Notes: generated by a model not told the origin, from the letters alone. DNA of 64,000 bases from Pseudoalteromonas luteoviolacea DSM 6061 (GCF_001625655.1 NZ_AUYB01000046.1:1-64000); one strand, 5' to 3'; positions 35,532 through 44,692 are shown, numbered from the stretch's first letter. Made by a program: numbers and translations.

Positions 35532-37412
35532 TTACCTTCCACCGCTACACATTAAGCTCAACCCTTTGCAGCTATAGCTAACCTCTTCTTCCTCTAAGCC
35601 AGAGAAATCTAAAATGCTGTAGCCACCATCTGTTGGCGTGGAATGCGAAGAGTTACTTGTATCGCACTCCCCTTCAGCTTGCCACATAGCAGGAGACTCC
35701 GCCGGACTTAAATTCTTGTTCCAATAATGCGCGGTATAAATTATGCCGTTGTACGTAACTTGCTCTCCACCAGAGTATGGTTTGTTTTGATACCAATCCT
35801 GAGGGCATGCAGGTGTTTTTCCAGCATGCAGATATTCTAGTGCTTTAGCGAAGTTGGGTAAGCCATGTCCATAGACATTATCTTGACCCGTTGTGCCCAA
35901 GTCATAACTCGTCTCTTTGATTGCGTTAATAATTTGCGTACGACTCCACTGCGGGTTTTGAGACCATAGTCTAGCGATACCACCTGAAATAATCGCCGTC
36001 GCTTGAGACGTGCCAGCCCCCACAACATAATTACTGTGATAGCTGTCTAATTTTATCGTTACATTTGAAAAATCACTTACATTAGGCATTTGATGCACTA
36101 ATAAGGTTGGAAATTCAGTGTAATGATCTAGACCTCTGACGAGGCCCACTGTACTGTGTGGGTAGTTAACAATCATCACCTCGCCACCAGCAGATTTACA
36201 ACTATTTTCAGCATTATTTAGCGCCACTCTGGTATCATAAGATAAGGCGTGCGTAGTAATTTGCTGCTGAGCATCCGCAGTTGATAAGGTATAAACACAT
36301 TGCTGTGGTAATGCAGCTTGCATGGATTGGCTGTGTACACCCAAGTCTATCTGGGTATAAGTCAGAGACTCTTCTGCCATTGCACCTTGCTGAATTGTCA
36401 CTCTTTGAACTGCATAATGACTTCGATTAGCAGTCGAAATAATTTTACTGCCCGGTGCCACCAAATCAATCTCTTGGTTTGCAGGAGAAAAGGAAGCTAC
36501 TGCGCCATTGGTATCGAGCGCACCAACTGACAATACATTGTGATAAGACGCTGGGTAGTGCAATGTATCATCGTGCACACCACTCCACTTCTTAATTTGG
36601 GATCCGTGGTTTCCTGCCGCTGCAACAAATATAACTCCTCGATCATAAGTCAGTCTATCAATCACCGACATTGTCATTGGAGAATACTGGTCACCACTCA
36701 GGGACATATTGATGACTTTAGCCCCTGCGTTAGCACATACTTCTATTGCTTCAATTAAGCTACCACCAGTAATTGACGAATTCTTGCCATGCGCTGTTCT
36801 TATTAGCTTATGAACCTGTAATCTAGCAACACCTTCACTTAATGCACCTTTTACACCAATACCATTGCCTTGCGCCGCAATGATGCCTGCCATATGAGTG
36901 CCATGGCTCAGCGCATCTTGATTCCAAAAACCAGAATACACGCTATGATAACCATTGATATTATTGGGTAAATCAGGGTGTTCACTGTCTACTCCAGAAT
37001 CAATAATACATACAGGTATTTCGTTTAGAGCCACCGGTAAATTATTAATACCAGTTGCACGCAGCCAATACGGCTCTAATTCACTATTATTAAGGGTTTC
37101 AAGACTATGAGAGCTATTGCGTAGGTAATCCAAAGAATTATTGCTCAGTGATAGTCCATAATCTTGTTCAAGCACAACACCCGCAGTTTGCTCTAACCCT
37201 GCCACTTGCTGGGCTGACAAATGGCCCTGTGCGATGTAGTTATTACCATTGCGCCCAATCACTTTCAAAGAGCTAAGTACGCTAGGCGAAAGTTGACCTT
37301 GCGCATACTCAACCAAATAAACGCCACTTGTTCCTTGCGCATGTACAGATGACAACATGCTCAATCCCGCGGCGACACTTGCAACCAATAAACCTTTCTT
37401 CGAACAGACCAT
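35532..37412 (-). CDS. secreted S8-family serine protease with C-terminal chitin-binding-like module
   Basis: A 626-residue subtilase. The signal peptide ends near SSVHA. A propeptide-like segment (residues about 27-105) follows. The catalytic triad is Asp138 (IIDSGVDSEHPDL), His170 (HGTHMAGIIA) and Ser469 (GTSQATA), with oxyanion Asn268 (AAAGNHG). A PA-like insert (about 340-455) carries CVYTLS and CKSAGGEVMIVN. A CBM5/12-like module follows at about 536-583 (CPQDW, YSGGEQVTYNGIIYTAHYW, CxxD). The tail ends in Cys-rich SYSCKGLSLMCSGGR. The ATG at 37412 has a perfect AGGAGG upstream. It is likely an extracellular degradative enzyme. Confidence 0.93.
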   Translation of the reverse strand: MVCSKKGLLVASVAAGLSMLSSVHAQGTSGVYLVEYAQGQLSPSVLSSLKVIGRNGNNYIAQGHLSAQQVAGLEQTAGVVLEQDYGLSLSNNSLDYLRNSSHSLETLNNSELEPYWLRATGINNLPVALNEIPVCIIDSGVDSEHPDLPNNINGYHSVYSGFWNQDALSHGTHMAGIIAAQGNGIGVKGALSEGVARLQVHKLIRTAHGKNSSITGGSLIEAIEVCANAGAKVINMSLSGDQYSPMTMSVIDRLTYDRGVIFVAAAGNHGSQIKKWSGVHDDTLHYPASYHNVLSVGALDTNGAVASFSPANQEIDLVAPGSKIISTANRSHYAVQRVTIQQGAMAEESLTYTQIDLGVHSQSMQAALPQQCVYTLSTADAQQQITTHALSYDTRVALNNAENSCKSAGGEVMIVNYPHSTVGLVRGLDHYTEFPTLLVHQMPNVSDFSNVTIKLDSYHSNYVVGAGTSQATAIISGGIARLWSQNPQWSRTQIINAIKETSYDLGTTGQDNVYGHGLPNFAKALEYLHAGKTPACPQDWYQNKPYSGGEQVTYNGIIYTAHYWNKNLSPAESPAMWQAEGECDTSNSSHSTPTDGGYSILDFSGLEEEEVSYSCKGLSLMCSGGR

Positions 37413-38184
37413 ACCACCTCCTAACAAGCGATGTTTCTACTTTTATTTATTATTTTGACTTGTTGTATTTTTCTTATTTATCAACACTGCAATTGTTTGT
37501 ATCAGCGAAACAATCCATTTAAAGCTATCTACATCAGTCTATGACTCAATAACATTTGTATTTATATCGCTACACCTCTTTTTAATTGAGCTTTTTTGTA
37601 CGATTTTAAGCAATCGATGTTCTCTGTTAGTACGTCACTTTTTAGCGCTTAGACAGTAGAATTGATAATTGCTTATTTCGCGATATAGTCGAGTAAGATT
37701 CTTAATCTTTGTCAAACTAAACAGCCCACCCCAACTAACTGCTTTTCTCTTTTTTTTAATTGCTGATTTCTATTATTCACAAGAAATACCGCTACAAAAA
37801 ACAAGTCCCCTATACTAGCAAACGAAAAATTGATTAAAAAATAACAAAACAAACTCATTAATCACCAAAAAACTGAAAAAAAGCTAGATTTATAAAAAAA
37901 TTCATAGTAGGGAAATTAAAATCTAAGTCTTATCATGAACTTTACTAAAAAGGTGTTTAAAGGCAACCCTGAAAATCCCGCAAACTTGAATAATATTCAT
38001 AACCAACTGTTAGGCTTGCCAAATTTAATTTTTTCATCGCAAATGTTATTTTTTGCCTTGAATCGAGGTTGTAATAAGAAGTGAGCTGTAGAAAACCCTA
38101 TGCCTAAGTGTAATAGCTCTACACGTATTAGTCACAAGAACAGTTGCACGTATCAAGTGCGGCATTAAATTATAAGAGCAAGAA
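37413..38184. other. AT-rich gene-free stretch upstream of the STAND locus
   Basis: The 772-bp region has many A and T tracts. The only readable frame of interest is a 49-codon ATG frame at 37935-38084 (starts MNFTKKVFKGNPENPANLNN). It has no good Shine-Dalgarno and no family, so it is listed here only as a possibility. The stretch should contain the promoters of the subtilase (leftward) and the STAND operon (rightward), but none matches consensus well enough to mark. Confidence 0.5.
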
Positions 38185-41100
38185 ATGATACACATTCTTT
38201 TGTCTGACAAACGCTATACGTATAGCCCTGAGTTCAGATTTATAAAACCGAAAGATCAACAAAAGGTGAAAGTAAAGTTCGCTAATGATTTAGTGCTCGC
38301 ATTGGGTTATAAATTTAAGGAACAAAATAACTACTTCACGATGGCGGCAGAAGCCGCTTTCATGTCCTTAAACCCTTTAGATAGGCAGCAAAGTCAGTTT
38401 TTTATAGAACTCAAGCTTACTTCAAGCAATCATGAAACAATAAACCTGCAACAAGACAGCACCAGTATTGGCCTCGGCTATGCTCTAGGCTGCTCGTTAG
38501 CTTATCGCAGCCACCTCAATAAAAATGTACATATAGACGAAACATTATTTGCGACTGGCGAAGTTTCACCTAGTGGTAATGTTCATAGCATTGGGCATAT
38601 TAATAGTAAGGTACAGGGTGCCATTTATGCGATGACACATCGCCATCAGGGTCCCTTTACCATTTTTTACCCCAAAGCCAATGAAAGTGAAATTGAAGCC
38701 GATTTAATTGCACAAGTTGCAGAGATGGGCGGCAAGCTATGCCCTGTAGAACATATAAACCAAGCACTGCTTCATATCTTGGGGGAGGATTTTGATGGTG
38801 AACAGCAAAATGGCACTTTAACCTTTAAAGGGCTTTGTAGCTTCGATCCTCATGACGCATATTATTTCTTCGGTCGAGAGGAGCTGACAACCAAGCTTGT
38901 AAATTTATTCAACGAAAACCCCGCCCTTATCAAAGTACATGGCGTTTCAGGCAGCGGTAAATCAAGCCTTGTAAAAGCAGGATTATTGCCAGAGCTTATC
39001 AAGCAACAAGATACCATTAAGTGGCAAATTGGCTTACCCAAGCAATTCTCTAATAGCCATGAACTTTTGTCTCACTTCATTAGTTCAAACGAAGCTGGCT
39101 TCATCAGTGTATTGCAAACTATGGCTGTTGACTTGGACAAGTTCATCCAAGAGTTACTGCAACTTAACAAAACCTATCTAGATGAGCTTGCACTGCACTT
39201 AAGTGCACATAAAGCAACTTATGTTTGGTTTATCGATCAATTTGAAGAAATCTATGAAATTGATCCTCATAACCGTTTATTACAAAGCCTAGCACTACTA
39301 GGTGAGCTAACCCCAATAAAAATAGTGACCAGCATACGAAGCGAGTACTTACATCAGACAGATATGGTAGGTAGGGATTTCTATGTCCCCCACAGCCTTT
39401 CGGCAGAAGACTGGTTAAAAATCATTAATAACCAAGCGCTCGCGTTAGGCATTGTGCTAGAGGATGGTTTGGCACATGCCATTCAAACAGAAGCGCTCAA
39501 GCTATCTCATGCTCTGCCCGCTGTCGAATATTTGCTCGCACAGATGCACGCGCTTGCTATCACAAGTGAGCAACCCAAAATACTCACTTTTGCGCAGTAC
39601 AACCAACTCAATAAACTGACGGGTGTTATTTACCAGCAGGCAGAACATATACTTGGTCAATTCGAACCATTAACAGAACAGTTTTTTGAGCTCTTTGTCG
39701 GCGTAAATATTAATGGCACTTGTTATGCGAGACATGTTGATTTTATTGCCTTAGAGCAGCAAAACCCTGAGTTACTTGAGCTAGTAAATGCACTAATTGA
39801 AAAGCAGCTTATCATACGTCATCAAGCACAAAAGTTACCTCCTTATGTAAAACTGACACATGACTGTTTGATCACAATCGCTGATAACTTATCACTTGAC
39901 CAACAAATCTGGCCTAGATTTTACATTTGGCTCACCGCCAGAAAGGAGTATTTGCAATGGTTCCATGGTGTAGAAGCAAAATATAAACAGTGGAAAAACT
40001 TTGCGACTCAGCCACAAGAGCAGCGCCACTTTACGCTAACAAAACATGAGCTGTCAGACGGGGCAAAATATCTCAGTCAACCGGGTACCGTTGGCGTTGA
40101 AGCAGTTAAAAACTATATTATTTCATCGCAAAGCCAATACCAATCTTCGCTCGAGCTTCAAAATAAAACACAAAAGCGCCGACTGCTTACAACCAGTATA
40201 TTGTTTGTCTGTGCTTTTAGCACCGCAACATTCGCTTATTTTCAGAAGCAACAAATAGAACAAGAACAAGCAAAAACTGCTCAAGCATTAAACCACCTAA
40301 AAAACAATGTCCTACTAAATATCAACTCCATAGAACCAATTCTTGCCCAATATTTGCCGACTTTTCAGCGTAAATACCTCAACACTCACCTGTCAAAGTT
40401 GGTCAATAGCGTGGATGACATCGGCTTGGATGAGATTGATAAACTTAGGCTGTTACTAATAAAAATTAAAATTCTTCGTCAAGATGACTCAACTCATATA
40501 GATGAGGTTATCAGTACAATCAGCGCACTAGAAAGTAGACTTACTTCAATTGGAGATAAAGGTCCAAAAGAGCAGCAGCTCGTCGTGGCTTTTAAATATG
40601 AGCTTGGTGCATTGCTACTTAAGCAAGGTAGAGCTGACGAGGCCAAATCTTATTTTAAGCGTGCCCTAAGCAGGATTGAGAACATGCCGGAAGATGAATC
40701 CCTCACGCTCACAAAAGCACGGGCGACTTCGCAGATTGCCTCTATTGCGCTAGATGCAGGTGAAATACAGTTTGCTCAAGAGCAACTCAATCAAACTTTG
40801 CAAATTCTAAATAATATTGTTCCCTCACAACAGCTCGAACAAGCATACAACGTATTAAGAATTAACGTGTTTAGAGAGTTGGCTAAGGCCTCTTCGTCCC
40901 AGCAAAAGTCAAGTGACTTACTGCTACAAGCCAAAACGATACTTGAAAAACAATTAAGTAATGACCCAAACCATTTGGTGTCACAGTACAACTTGTTACG
41001 TACCTTCATCAATCTCGCTGAGTATAGTACGAGCAAAACCCAAGCGATGCAGTATTACGACCAAGCCGATGAGTTAGCTCGTAAGTACTCAATCAAAGAT

Positions 41101-41745
41101 CCTGACAACGTATATGTGCAAGTAGCCCAGTTACTTTTAGCAAGCAGACTTGGAAAGAGTAAATTAGCACAAGGCTATCTCGTCGAAGCACAAGAGCACT
41201 TTTTAGTTGGATTGGATATAGCTAGGAAATTACGCCAGCTAAATGAGCATAACACTGACTGGCAAGGTCACAGTATCGAACTGTACACAGCATACGCAGG
41301 CTACTTTGAAGAATCTGCTCAACCTGAGCAGAGTACGATTTACTACGAAAAGGCGCTACAAGCAGCCATCAAGCTCGCAGCACAGGATCCTGACAATCTA
41401 GACTTTATCAGTTTACTTCAAGGCGTTCATTCTAAGGTTGCCTCTCATCTATACGATCTTGGTGACAAAAAAGCAGCACAATCGCATTTAGAGGAAGCTC
41501 GTCAGTTAGCTTTAGCTTTGACTCAAAAACGCCCTAGCAACCATGCGTATCAAGTGAGTTATCGGAAAAAGCTATTTAATCTTGGTTACGTGGCCTCTGA
41601 ACTGAGTGAAGTTGAAAGTGCATGTAACTATTTTAGGCAAGGTAAAAGCCTCTCTGAGGAGTACTTAAAGTCAAATACGAGTATCAAGTGGCAAAAAGCC
41701 AAGAATAAGTTCGAACACTACATTGAATTATTAAAGTGTAACTAA
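38185..41745 (+). CDS. Lon-like (S16) peptidase domain - STAND NTPase - TM - TPR protein
   Basis: A 1186-residue multidomain protein. Residues about 75-200 look like the Lon proteolytic fold. DSTSIGLGYALGCSLAY aligns with the Ser box, giving Ser94. ATGEVSPSGNVHSIGHIN then SKVQGAIYA aligns with the Lys box, giving Lys142, so the Ser-Lys dyad seems kept. Residues about 214-600 form an nSTAND1-type NTPase (CSFDPHDAYYFFGREE, Walker A GVSGSGKS 253-260, Walker B VWFIDQFEE with D351, sensor VTSIRSEY). A TM helix follows at about 669-690. Then comes a long helical TPR-like region (about 730-1186). STAND proteins are signal-triggered switches, often in immunity. Here the TPR region would sense and the peptidase would act. 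It heads a three-gene unit with a sigma-like gene. Confidence 0.85.
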   Translation: MIHILLSDKRYTYSPEFRFIKPKDQQKVKVKFANDLVLALGYKFKEQNNYFTMAAEAAFMSLNPLDRQQSQFFIELKLTSSNHETINLQQDSTSIGLGYALGCSLAYRSHLNKNVHIDETLFATGEVSPSGNVHSIGHINSKVQGAIYAMTHRHQGPFTIFYPKANESEIEADLIAQVAEMGGKLCPVEHINQALLHILGEDFDGEQQNGTLTFKGLCSFDPHDAYYFFGREELTTKLVNLFNENPALIKVHGVSGSGKSSLVKAGLLPELIKQQDTIKWQIGLPKQFSNSHELLSHFISSNEAGFISVLQTMAVDLDKFIQELLQLNKTYLDELALHLSAHKATYVWFIDQFEEIYEIDPHNRLLQSLALLGELTPIKIVTSIRSEYLHQTDMVGRDFYVPHSLSAEDWLKIINNQALALGIVLEDGLAHAIQTEALKLSHALPAVEYLLAQMHALAITSEQPKILTFAQYNQLNKLTGVIYQQAEHILGQFEPLTEQFFELFVGVNINGTCYARHVDFIALEQQNPELLELVNALIEKQLIIRHQAQKLPPYVKLTHDCLITIADNLSLDQQIWPRFYIWLTARKEYLQWFHGVEAKYKQWKNFATQPQEQRHFTLTKHELSDGAKYLSQPGTVGVEAVKNYIISSQSQYQSSLELQNKTQKRRLLTTSILFVCAFSTATFAYFQKQQIEQEQAKTAQALNHLKNNVLLNINSIEPILAQYLPTFQRKYLNTHLSKLVNSVDDIGLDEIDKLRLLLIKIKILRQDDSTHIDEVISTISALESRLTSIGDKGPKEQQLVVAFKYELGALLLKQGRADEAKSYFKRALSRIENMPEDESLTLTKARATSQIASIALDAGEIQFAQEQLNQTLQILNNIVPSQQLEQAYNVLRINVFRELAKASSSQQKSSDLLLQAKTILEKQLSNDPNHLVSQYNLLRTFINLAEYSTSKTQAMQYYDQADELARKYSIKDPDNVYVQVAQLLLASRLGKSKLAQGYLVEAQEHFLVGLDIARKLRQLNEHNTDWQGHSIELYTAYAGYFEESAQPEQSTIYYEKALQAAIKLAAQDPDNLDFISLLQGVHSKVASHLYDLGDKKAAQSHLEEARQLALALTQKRPSNHAYQVSYRKKLFNLGYVASELSEVESACNYFRQGKSLSEEYLKSNTSIKWQKAKNKFEHYIELLKCN

Positions 41746-41910
41746 AACAGCAACAAACTTTGATAGCATTAGTTAGAAGACGGAAAACATTGTGCTGAAA
41801 CTTTATCAAAAGTTGTTATACCGCAATTGGTAATGAAGTGACTCACATTAGAGTAATGTCATACAATAGGCGGACATAAGGATACAACAGCAACGACAAA
41901 GGGGGTATTG

Positions 41911-42672
41911 ATGTGGTTTGATAACAAACAAGCCGTACAAGAAGCGTATAAATTTATCAAATTTTTACTTAGAAAAAAGGCAATTACGGACCATCGTATC
42001 GATACCGAAGCACTTATCCAAGAGACCTTATTAAAAGTGATTAAAGCAACAAAACAAGAAGCTGAGCAAAAAAAAGAGGCGGAGCAGGATGCGCAAAGAC
42101 TCAACGCTCAAAGCGACTTTAATCACGTGTTGAAAGCATACACATACCGTGCTTTTGAAAGCGTCTACTTAGATATGGGCAGCAACGTCACATATAGAAA
42201 AAAGTCTGCTTCAGAGCAGGCAAAAGCGCCTGATGAGGGGCGCTCAGTGCAAATAATCCATTTGTATGAGACAAACCAGGGTGAGGATAAAGCAAGTAAC
42301 ATCTATGAGCTGATGCCGAGCGATCAGCCCTCCCCTGACCAAGTAACCAAAATGGATAAAAATGCACGGTTATTTATAAACTTATTATTGGAAACGATTG
42401 CACAAGAGGAAGACAAACAAAAGCAGGCGCTTTTCTATGATTTTTTCTCTTTATCTTTTAGACAAAACGCACTCACGCAAAAACAGTTGGGAGAGCGCCA
42501 TGGGTTTAAAGGAAATGCTGCAATTACATATATTTCTAGATTTGTAACAAAGTTGGCAAAACGCGTTGAAGAGTCGGGGCTAAGCCTAGAGCTAGGTGGC
42601 AACCCCCAAACAGATTTCGACATTTACTTTCTCACTCACAGCAATACAATAAATGAGACGATATCAGTATGA
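41911..42672 (+). CDS. divergent sigma-70-like protein
   Basis: A 253-residue protein. The first 110 residues contain a region-2-like segment (DTEALIQETLLKVIKATK, then AYTYRAFESVYLDMGSN) split by a Lys/Glu/Gln-rich insertion. The C-terminal part holds a region-4-like helix-turn-helix (LTQKQLGERHGFKGNAAITY then ISRFVTKLAKR). This fits a remote ECF-type or SigZ-like sigma factor, but the signature is weak and a sigma-like regulator without promoter activity is possible. The ATG at 41911 has AAGGGGG upstream. It ends in a 4-bp overlap with the next gene and begins 165 bp after the STAND gene. Confidence 0.65.
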   Translation: MWFDNKQAVQEAYKFIKFLLRKKAITDHRIDTEALIQETLLKVIKATKQEAEQKKEAEQDAQRLNAQSDFNHVLKAYTYRAFESVYLDMGSNVTYRKKSASEQAKAPDEGRSVQIIHLYETNQGEDKASNIYELMPSDQPSPDQVTKMDKNARLFINLLLETIAQEEDKQKQALFYDFFSLSFRQNALTQKQLGERHGFKGNAAITYISRFVTKLAKRVEESGLSLELGGNPQTDFDIYFLTHSNTINETISV

Positions 42673-43244
42673 ATAAGGTTAAGATCACAGACAAGGTATT
42701 AGAGTCGCTAGAAGATCACCTCATTGCAAAATCAATTACAGAGTTTGAGTATGAGGATGACAAAGCTCTCACACCTCAAGAGATGGCGATTATTGAACAT
42801 ATTTATAATCAAAATAAAACCGAGCAAGTGCCTTCAAACGAATTGAACTTTGAAGTACAACTACTTGCAGCCAGTGCAGATCAAGCTGGTATAGACAAGC
42901 CTTGGTGGGACTTCGACACCATTATCAATGACACATTCCAACTCGCCGTTTTTAGTTCCTACGGCCAAGATCTCAGCAAGTATGTAGATTTTGAGCTCAA
43001 TCCTCTTAAAGGCAAAGAGAGAGAGTTTAACGACTACTTTGATACCTTTAGAGGTACCAAGCAAGGTATTCGCATATACTGGGCTAAGAATCGTCGTCAG
43101 GTCGTTATGGAAGGCGAATTAGTGCATTCTTTTGAAGGGGATTGTGTGAGTGGGCAAGGTAAAATTGTGTCCAGTGAGTACTTCGGCAATGGCCACTTTA
43201 AGCTTATGTTAGAATTTTTCTCATTAGCAGGTGAAGAGCAGTAA
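42669..43244 (+). CDS. unknown protein coupled to the sigma-like gene, 191 aa
   Basis: A 191-residue, acidic, soluble-looking protein without a signal peptide or membrane helix. I recognise no family. The N-terminal third is helical and charged (LESLEDHLIAKSITEFEYED), and the middle has a conserved-looking KPWWDFDTIINDTFQLAVFSS. The C-terminal part is beta-rich. Its ATG overlaps the stop of the sigma-like gene (ATGA), so the two are translationally coupled, as is common for sigma and anti-sigma pairs. A role as a partner or protease substrate is inferred only. Confidence 0.7.
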   Translation: MNKVKITDKVLESLEDHLIAKSITEFEYEDDKALTPQEMAIIEHIYNQNKTEQVPSNELNFEVQLLAASADQAGIDKPWWDFDTIINDTFQLAVFSSYGQDLSKYVDFELNPLKGKEREFNDYFDTFRGTKQGIRIYWAKNRRQVVMEGELVHSFEGDCVSGQGKIVSSEYFGNGHFKLMLEFFSLAGEEQ

Positions 43245-43274
43245 TCGTGCTTATTTGCTGTGAGCACCTTATTC

Positions 43275-43302
43275 ATTGCGGGCTTTAATTAACGCCCGCA
43301 AT
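43275..43302 (+). terminator. hairpin after the STAND-sigma unit
   Basis: ATTGCGGGC (43275-43283) pairs perfectly with GCCCGCAAT (43294-43302) around a 10-nt loop, 30 bp past the last stop. No T-run follows, so it is only a probable terminator. Confidence 0.55.
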
Positions 43303-43962
43303 TACACTGCTCTACACCCAAAGTATACCCTCCAGCTCTATCCAACATCTGCCCAATACTCCATCAAATACTCTTAAGGTCAGCTCTGATGATGCTGAAG
43401 TAAATCTCTTTTGATACCTATTAAGTCTCTTAATCAGTTAACGAAAAAAGCGACATCCCAATTCAAGTAATGCAGTTTGTGTCTTTCTGGTCTGGCAAAT
43501 AAAAGGAAAATATATACTCATAGAACTGAGTGCTGCCACACAAACACATTCACTATAGGTTTAAATGTCACCGTTTAGGTTATTCCAATACACGGCTCTT
43601 GGTTTTTATTTATTCAACACTGTGACTGAAACATCTAACACGGCACGCTAAACGCAACCACTCACCCGCAGGCAATTACAAAGGTGATTGGCAACACAGC
43701 GCTTTTTTATTTCTGAGCGGAGATTGTGGCAAAGTAATAATGCCCAACAATAATGCCCAACTTAGGGCCAAACTAAAGTATAAAGAAAGTAATACAATAA
43801 AAGTGACTACCTAATTTTATCACTCCTACATAGCATCAACTTAAAAGAACTGCTTTAAATAAGAAATGGGCAAGAATGGAATAGATGCACAAAGTCGTTC
43901 AAAAAGTTAATTCAGACTAGAAAAATGAGAGAAATATTAGATATATGAGATAAATAGTAAAA
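43303..43962. other. gene-free stretch between the STAND unit and the tRNA array
   Basis: No open frame with a recognisable product is seen. A short direct repeat AATAATGCCCAAC occurs twice near 43736-43762. The region is AT-rich and holds the downstream end of the leftward tRNA transcript. No tRNA-end repeat typical of an att site was noticed. Confidence 0.5.
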
Positions 43963-44049
43963 TGGTGCCCGGGGCCGGACTTGAACCGGCACGCTGTTAC
44001 CAGCGAGGGATTTTAAATCCCTTGTGTCTACCAATTCCACCACCCGGGC
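43963..44049 (-). tRNA. tRNA-Leu(TAA)
   Basis: An 87-nt class II tRNA including an encoded CCA. The acceptor stem GCCCGGG/CCCGGGC, a variable-arm hairpin and the anticodon loop TTTAAAA give anticodon TAA. It is the last gene of the array and is identical in its body to the two other Leu copies. Confidence 0.95.
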
Positions 44050-44085
44050 ATCGGATGTCTATAAAATAGATTACGTGGAAGTAAA

Positions 44086-44159
44086 TGGAGGCGGAACCCG
44101 GAGTCGAACCGAGGTAGACGGATTTGCAATCCGCTGCATGGCCACTCTGCCATTCCGCC
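44086..44159 (-). tRNA. tRNA-Cys(GCA)
   Basis: A 74-nt tRNA with acceptor stem GGCGGAA/TTCCGCC and encoded CCA. The anticodon loop TTGCAAA gives GCA. It lies between Gly and Leu genes as in the E. coli glyW-cysT-leuZ order. Confidence 0.95.
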
Positions 44160-44176
44160 ATACTCTTATAAAGAGT

Positions 44177-44252
44177 TGGAGCGAGTAACGAGGTTCGAAC
44201 TCGTGACCTCGACCTTGGCAAGGTCGCGCTCTACCAGCTGAGCTATACTCGC
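44177..44252 (-). tRNA. tRNA-Gly(GCC)
   Basis: A 76-nt tRNA with acceptor stem GCGAGTA/TACTCGC and encoded CCA. The anticodon loop TTGCCAA gives GCC. It begins the third (distal) Gly-Cys-Leu unit. Confidence 0.95.
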
Positions 44253-44271
44253 ATTTTCACTTGTAAACAAG

Positions 44272-44358
44272 TGGTGCCCGGGGCCGGACTTGAACCGGCA
44301 CGCTGTTACCAGCGAGGGATTTTAAATCCCTTGTGTCTACCAATTCCACCACCCGGGC
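44272..44358 (-). tRNA. tRNA-Leu(TAA)
   Basis: An 87-nt copy of the Leu(TAA) gene with encoded CCA. It belongs to the middle unit, where it follows tRNA-Gly directly and no tRNA-Cys is present. Confidence 0.95.
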
Positions 44359-44391
44359 ATCGGGTCGCAAAAGCCAACCTTAAAGTAAAGT

Positions 44392-44467
44392 TGGAGCGAG
44401 TAACGAGGTTCGAACTCGTGACCTCGACCTTGGCAAGGTCGCGCTCTACCAGCTGAGCTATACTCGC
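44392..44467 (-). tRNA. tRNA-Gly(GCC)
   Basis: A 76-nt copy of the Gly(GCC) gene with encoded CCA and anticodon GCC. It is the first gene of the middle, Cys-less unit. Confidence 0.95.
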
Positions 44468-44475
44468 ACAATAAA

Positions 44476-44562
44476 TGGTGCCCGGGGCCGGACTTGAACC
44501 GGCACGCTGTTACCAGCGAGGGATTTTAAATCCCTTGTGTCTACCAATTCCACCACCCGGGC
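44476..44562 (-). tRNA. tRNA-Leu(TAA)
   Basis: An 87-nt Leu(TAA) gene with encoded CCA, in the promoter-proximal unit. It starts only 8 bp before the next Gly gene. Confidence 0.95.
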
Positions 44563-44600
44563 ATCGGGTTTGCTTTCGCATGTGGATGTTGTTGAGAAAA

Positions 44601-44674
44601 TGGAGGCGGAACCCGGAGTCGAACCGAGGTAGACGGATTTGCAATCCGCTGCATGGCCACTCTGCCATTCCGCC
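44601..44674 (-). tRNA. tRNA-Cys(GCA)
   Basis: A 74-nt Cys(GCA) gene with encoded CCA. Its body is the same as the copy at 44086. Confidence 0.95.
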
Positions 44675-44692
44675 ATATTCTTCAAAAGAAGT

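Noticed and set aside
37413..43962. tRNA-Leu 3'-end direct repeat marking an integrative element
   Set aside because: No second copy of the tRNA 3' end and no integrase gene was noticed around the STAND unit.
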